Assembly: GCA_005888695.1 (NCBI GenBank)
Contig: VBBH01000012.1
Location: forward strand, 1-5,862
Direction of reading: 5' to 3'
Source: Candidatus Bathyarchaeota archaeon
GTDB lineage: Archaea; Thermoproteota; Bathyarchaeia; 40CM-2-53-6
DNA: 5,862 nucleotides
Positions 5,030 through 5,862 of the stretch are shown in pieces. Below the pieces are notes generated by a model. It did no database searches, was not told where the DNA came from, and worked only from the letters and a program-made list of their open reading frames with translations. The stretch's first letter is position 1, and the number at the start of each line of letters is the position of its first letter. A program made the translations under genes and the position numbers.

Positions 5030-5734
5030 TTATTGCGGAAAGATTGGCAGGTCCTTGACGTCGATGATCTTCGCGTAGAAGCTCTTGGCGTCCTGGGGGA
5101 TGTTGACGAAGTCAGCCTTCTCTCCGACAGGCTTGAGCACAGAGTAGCGGAGGAATGAACCCGTCGGCGCTGATTGGCCGCGTGTATGGAAGAATACCGG
5201 AAGGGCGTCGGCGTCATAATAGTGTTCAAACGGAATAACGGTGCCCAGAATGTGCTGACTGTTCCTTTCGAAGTGCCACAGAGGGAATGAAGTCCCCTCA
5301 CGGATTGAGAGGGTCAGAAGGACTCTGGCGAGGGAGGTCAATTCTTCCACTTCAGCCACGACTGGATCTGGAGGCTTCGGGAATATCCCTTCCAGGCTTC
5401 GCTTGAAGGCGTCAGGGACATTCTTCACTTTGATCGTTGAGGCATACTTGTATCGTGTATCGTCAGCATCATCCGCGAAAATCCATTCTTCTCCCTTCGG
5501 TGCATTAATTCGATAAGCGAGGAAAGGCTTCTTTCCATCATCGGCCTCCGTGTAGGCTAGGATTGGAATGTCGCCGTGCCAGTACATGTAGGCGGTAAAG
5601 AGGCAAATGAGCTTCTTGCCTTCATGTTCGAACTTCCAGAGAATTGGGGATCCATCGGTAAGGCTGAGTGCTAGCCGTGCGAAGTTTTGGAGATCTTTTA
5701 CTTCGACCGGTACAGGTGCTTTGACCGGTTCCAT
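5030..5734 (-). CDS. Hypothetical protein made of two divergent copies of one domain
   Basis: I do not recognise the family. The 234-residue protein has no signal peptide, membrane segment or catalytic motif I can name. It consists of two related halves, roughly 11-110 and 128-232, joined by a Pro-rich linker (PKPPDP, 119-124). Matching positions are EV..L...AR..L.L (11-25 and 128-142), LW-x-FE (32-36 and 152-156), a -DI/AL-P pair (55-57 and 177-179), FLAY/FLRY (71-74 and 194-197) and the closing strand IKVKNVPDAF versus IIDVKDLPIF (101-110 and 223-232). Each half looks mixed alpha/beta: one helix followed by several strands with many Trp, Tyr and Phe residues. The ATG at 5734 lies about ten residues before repeat 1; no Shine-Dalgarno is visible. 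It points the same way as ino1-pyrF but is separated by 72 bases, so co-transcription is possible but unproven. Confidence 0.8.
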   Translation of the reverse strand: MEPVKAPVPVEVKDLQNFARLALSLTDGSPILWKFEHEGKKLICLFTAYMYWHGDIPILAYTEADDGKKPFLAYRINAPKGEEWIFADDADDTRYKYASTIKVKNVPDAFKRSLEGIFPKPPDPVVAEVEELTSLARVLLTLSIREGTSFPLWHFERNSQHILGTVIPFEHYYDADALPVFFHTRGQSAPTGSFLRYSVLKPVGEKADFVNIPQDAKSFYAKIIDVKDLPIFPQ

Positions 5735-5789
5735 GATTCTACAACACGAAGGAGAACCCAGAATGGGCCGGTCTCATTAAGGCTTCTCC

Positions 5790-5797
5790 AATAATTT
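5790..5797 (-). promoter_or_regulatory. Weak TATA-like box upstream of the two-repeat protein gene
   Basis: On the minus strand this reads AAATTATT. The expected transcript start would be near 5767, leaving a leader of about 33 bases. Another AT-rich stretch, TTAATGAG around 5773-5780, could do the same job with a shorter leader. The rest of the right edge (5735-5862) contains no open reading frame of note, no RNA gene and no repeat that I can support. Confidence 0.2.
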
Positions 5798-5862
5798 CTG
5801 AGGTTCTGAGCGAAAATTAGAGTGCTGGTCTAGAATCGGAAAATATTCGTGTTAATGGGTGG

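Noticed and set aside
5735..5862. Small open frames at the right edge
   Set aside because: The plus-strand ATG at 5733 opens only 15 codons, and no start or homology is visible on the minus strand.

Overview
The window looks like a compact piece of an archaeal chromosome, most likely from the TACK side of the tree (Thermoproteota/Bathyarchaeia/Thaumarchaeota-like). Three things support this. Ribosomal protein S25e is found in eukaryotes and TACK/Asgard archaea but is generally absent from Euryarchaeota and bacteria. The orotidine-5'-phosphate decarboxylase and the inositol-phosphate synthase are of archaeal type. AT-rich TATA-like boxes sit at archaeal distances before start codons, and clear Shine-Dalgarno sites are scarce. 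I see no tRNA, rRNA, CRISPR array, insertion sequence or phage gene.

Layout. (1) 1-624, plus strand: the 3' part of a DegT/DnrJ/EryC1/StrS aminotransferase gene cut by the left edge. (2) 638-1951, minus strand: a COG2403-type P-loop NTPase, often annotated as cyclic 2,3-diphosphoglycerate synthetase, convergent with gene 1. (3) 2041-2430, plus strand: a small cyclophilin-like-fold protein, divergent from gene 2; one TATA-like element lies between them. (4) 2427-2804, minus strand: S25e, overlapping gene 3 tail-to-tail by 4 bp. (5) 2930-3100, plus strand: a 56-residue ribbon-helix-helix regulator. (6) 3111-3884 and 3881-4957, minus strand: pyrF downstream of an ino1-type gene, overlapping by 4 bp (TTGA), so probably one transcript. 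(7) 5030-5734, minus strand: an unrecognised protein built of two divergent copies of one domain. The last 128 bases hold no gene I can support.

How the genes relate. Most are housekeeping genes: nucleotide sugar or surface glycan synthesis (aminotransferase), inositol phosphate for archaeal inositol lipids or solutes (ino1), UMP synthesis (pyrF) and translation (S25e). The ino1-pyrF pair is the only likely operon. The ribbon-helix-helix gene is the only evident transcription factor and faces the S25e promoter.

I did not find a convincing new multi-gene system. The points most worth following are the duplicated-domain protein, an apparent Lys-to-Arg change at a catalytic-network position of the decarboxylase, the shared TATA element at 2001-2010, and the repeat-rich S25e leader next to the small regulator gene.
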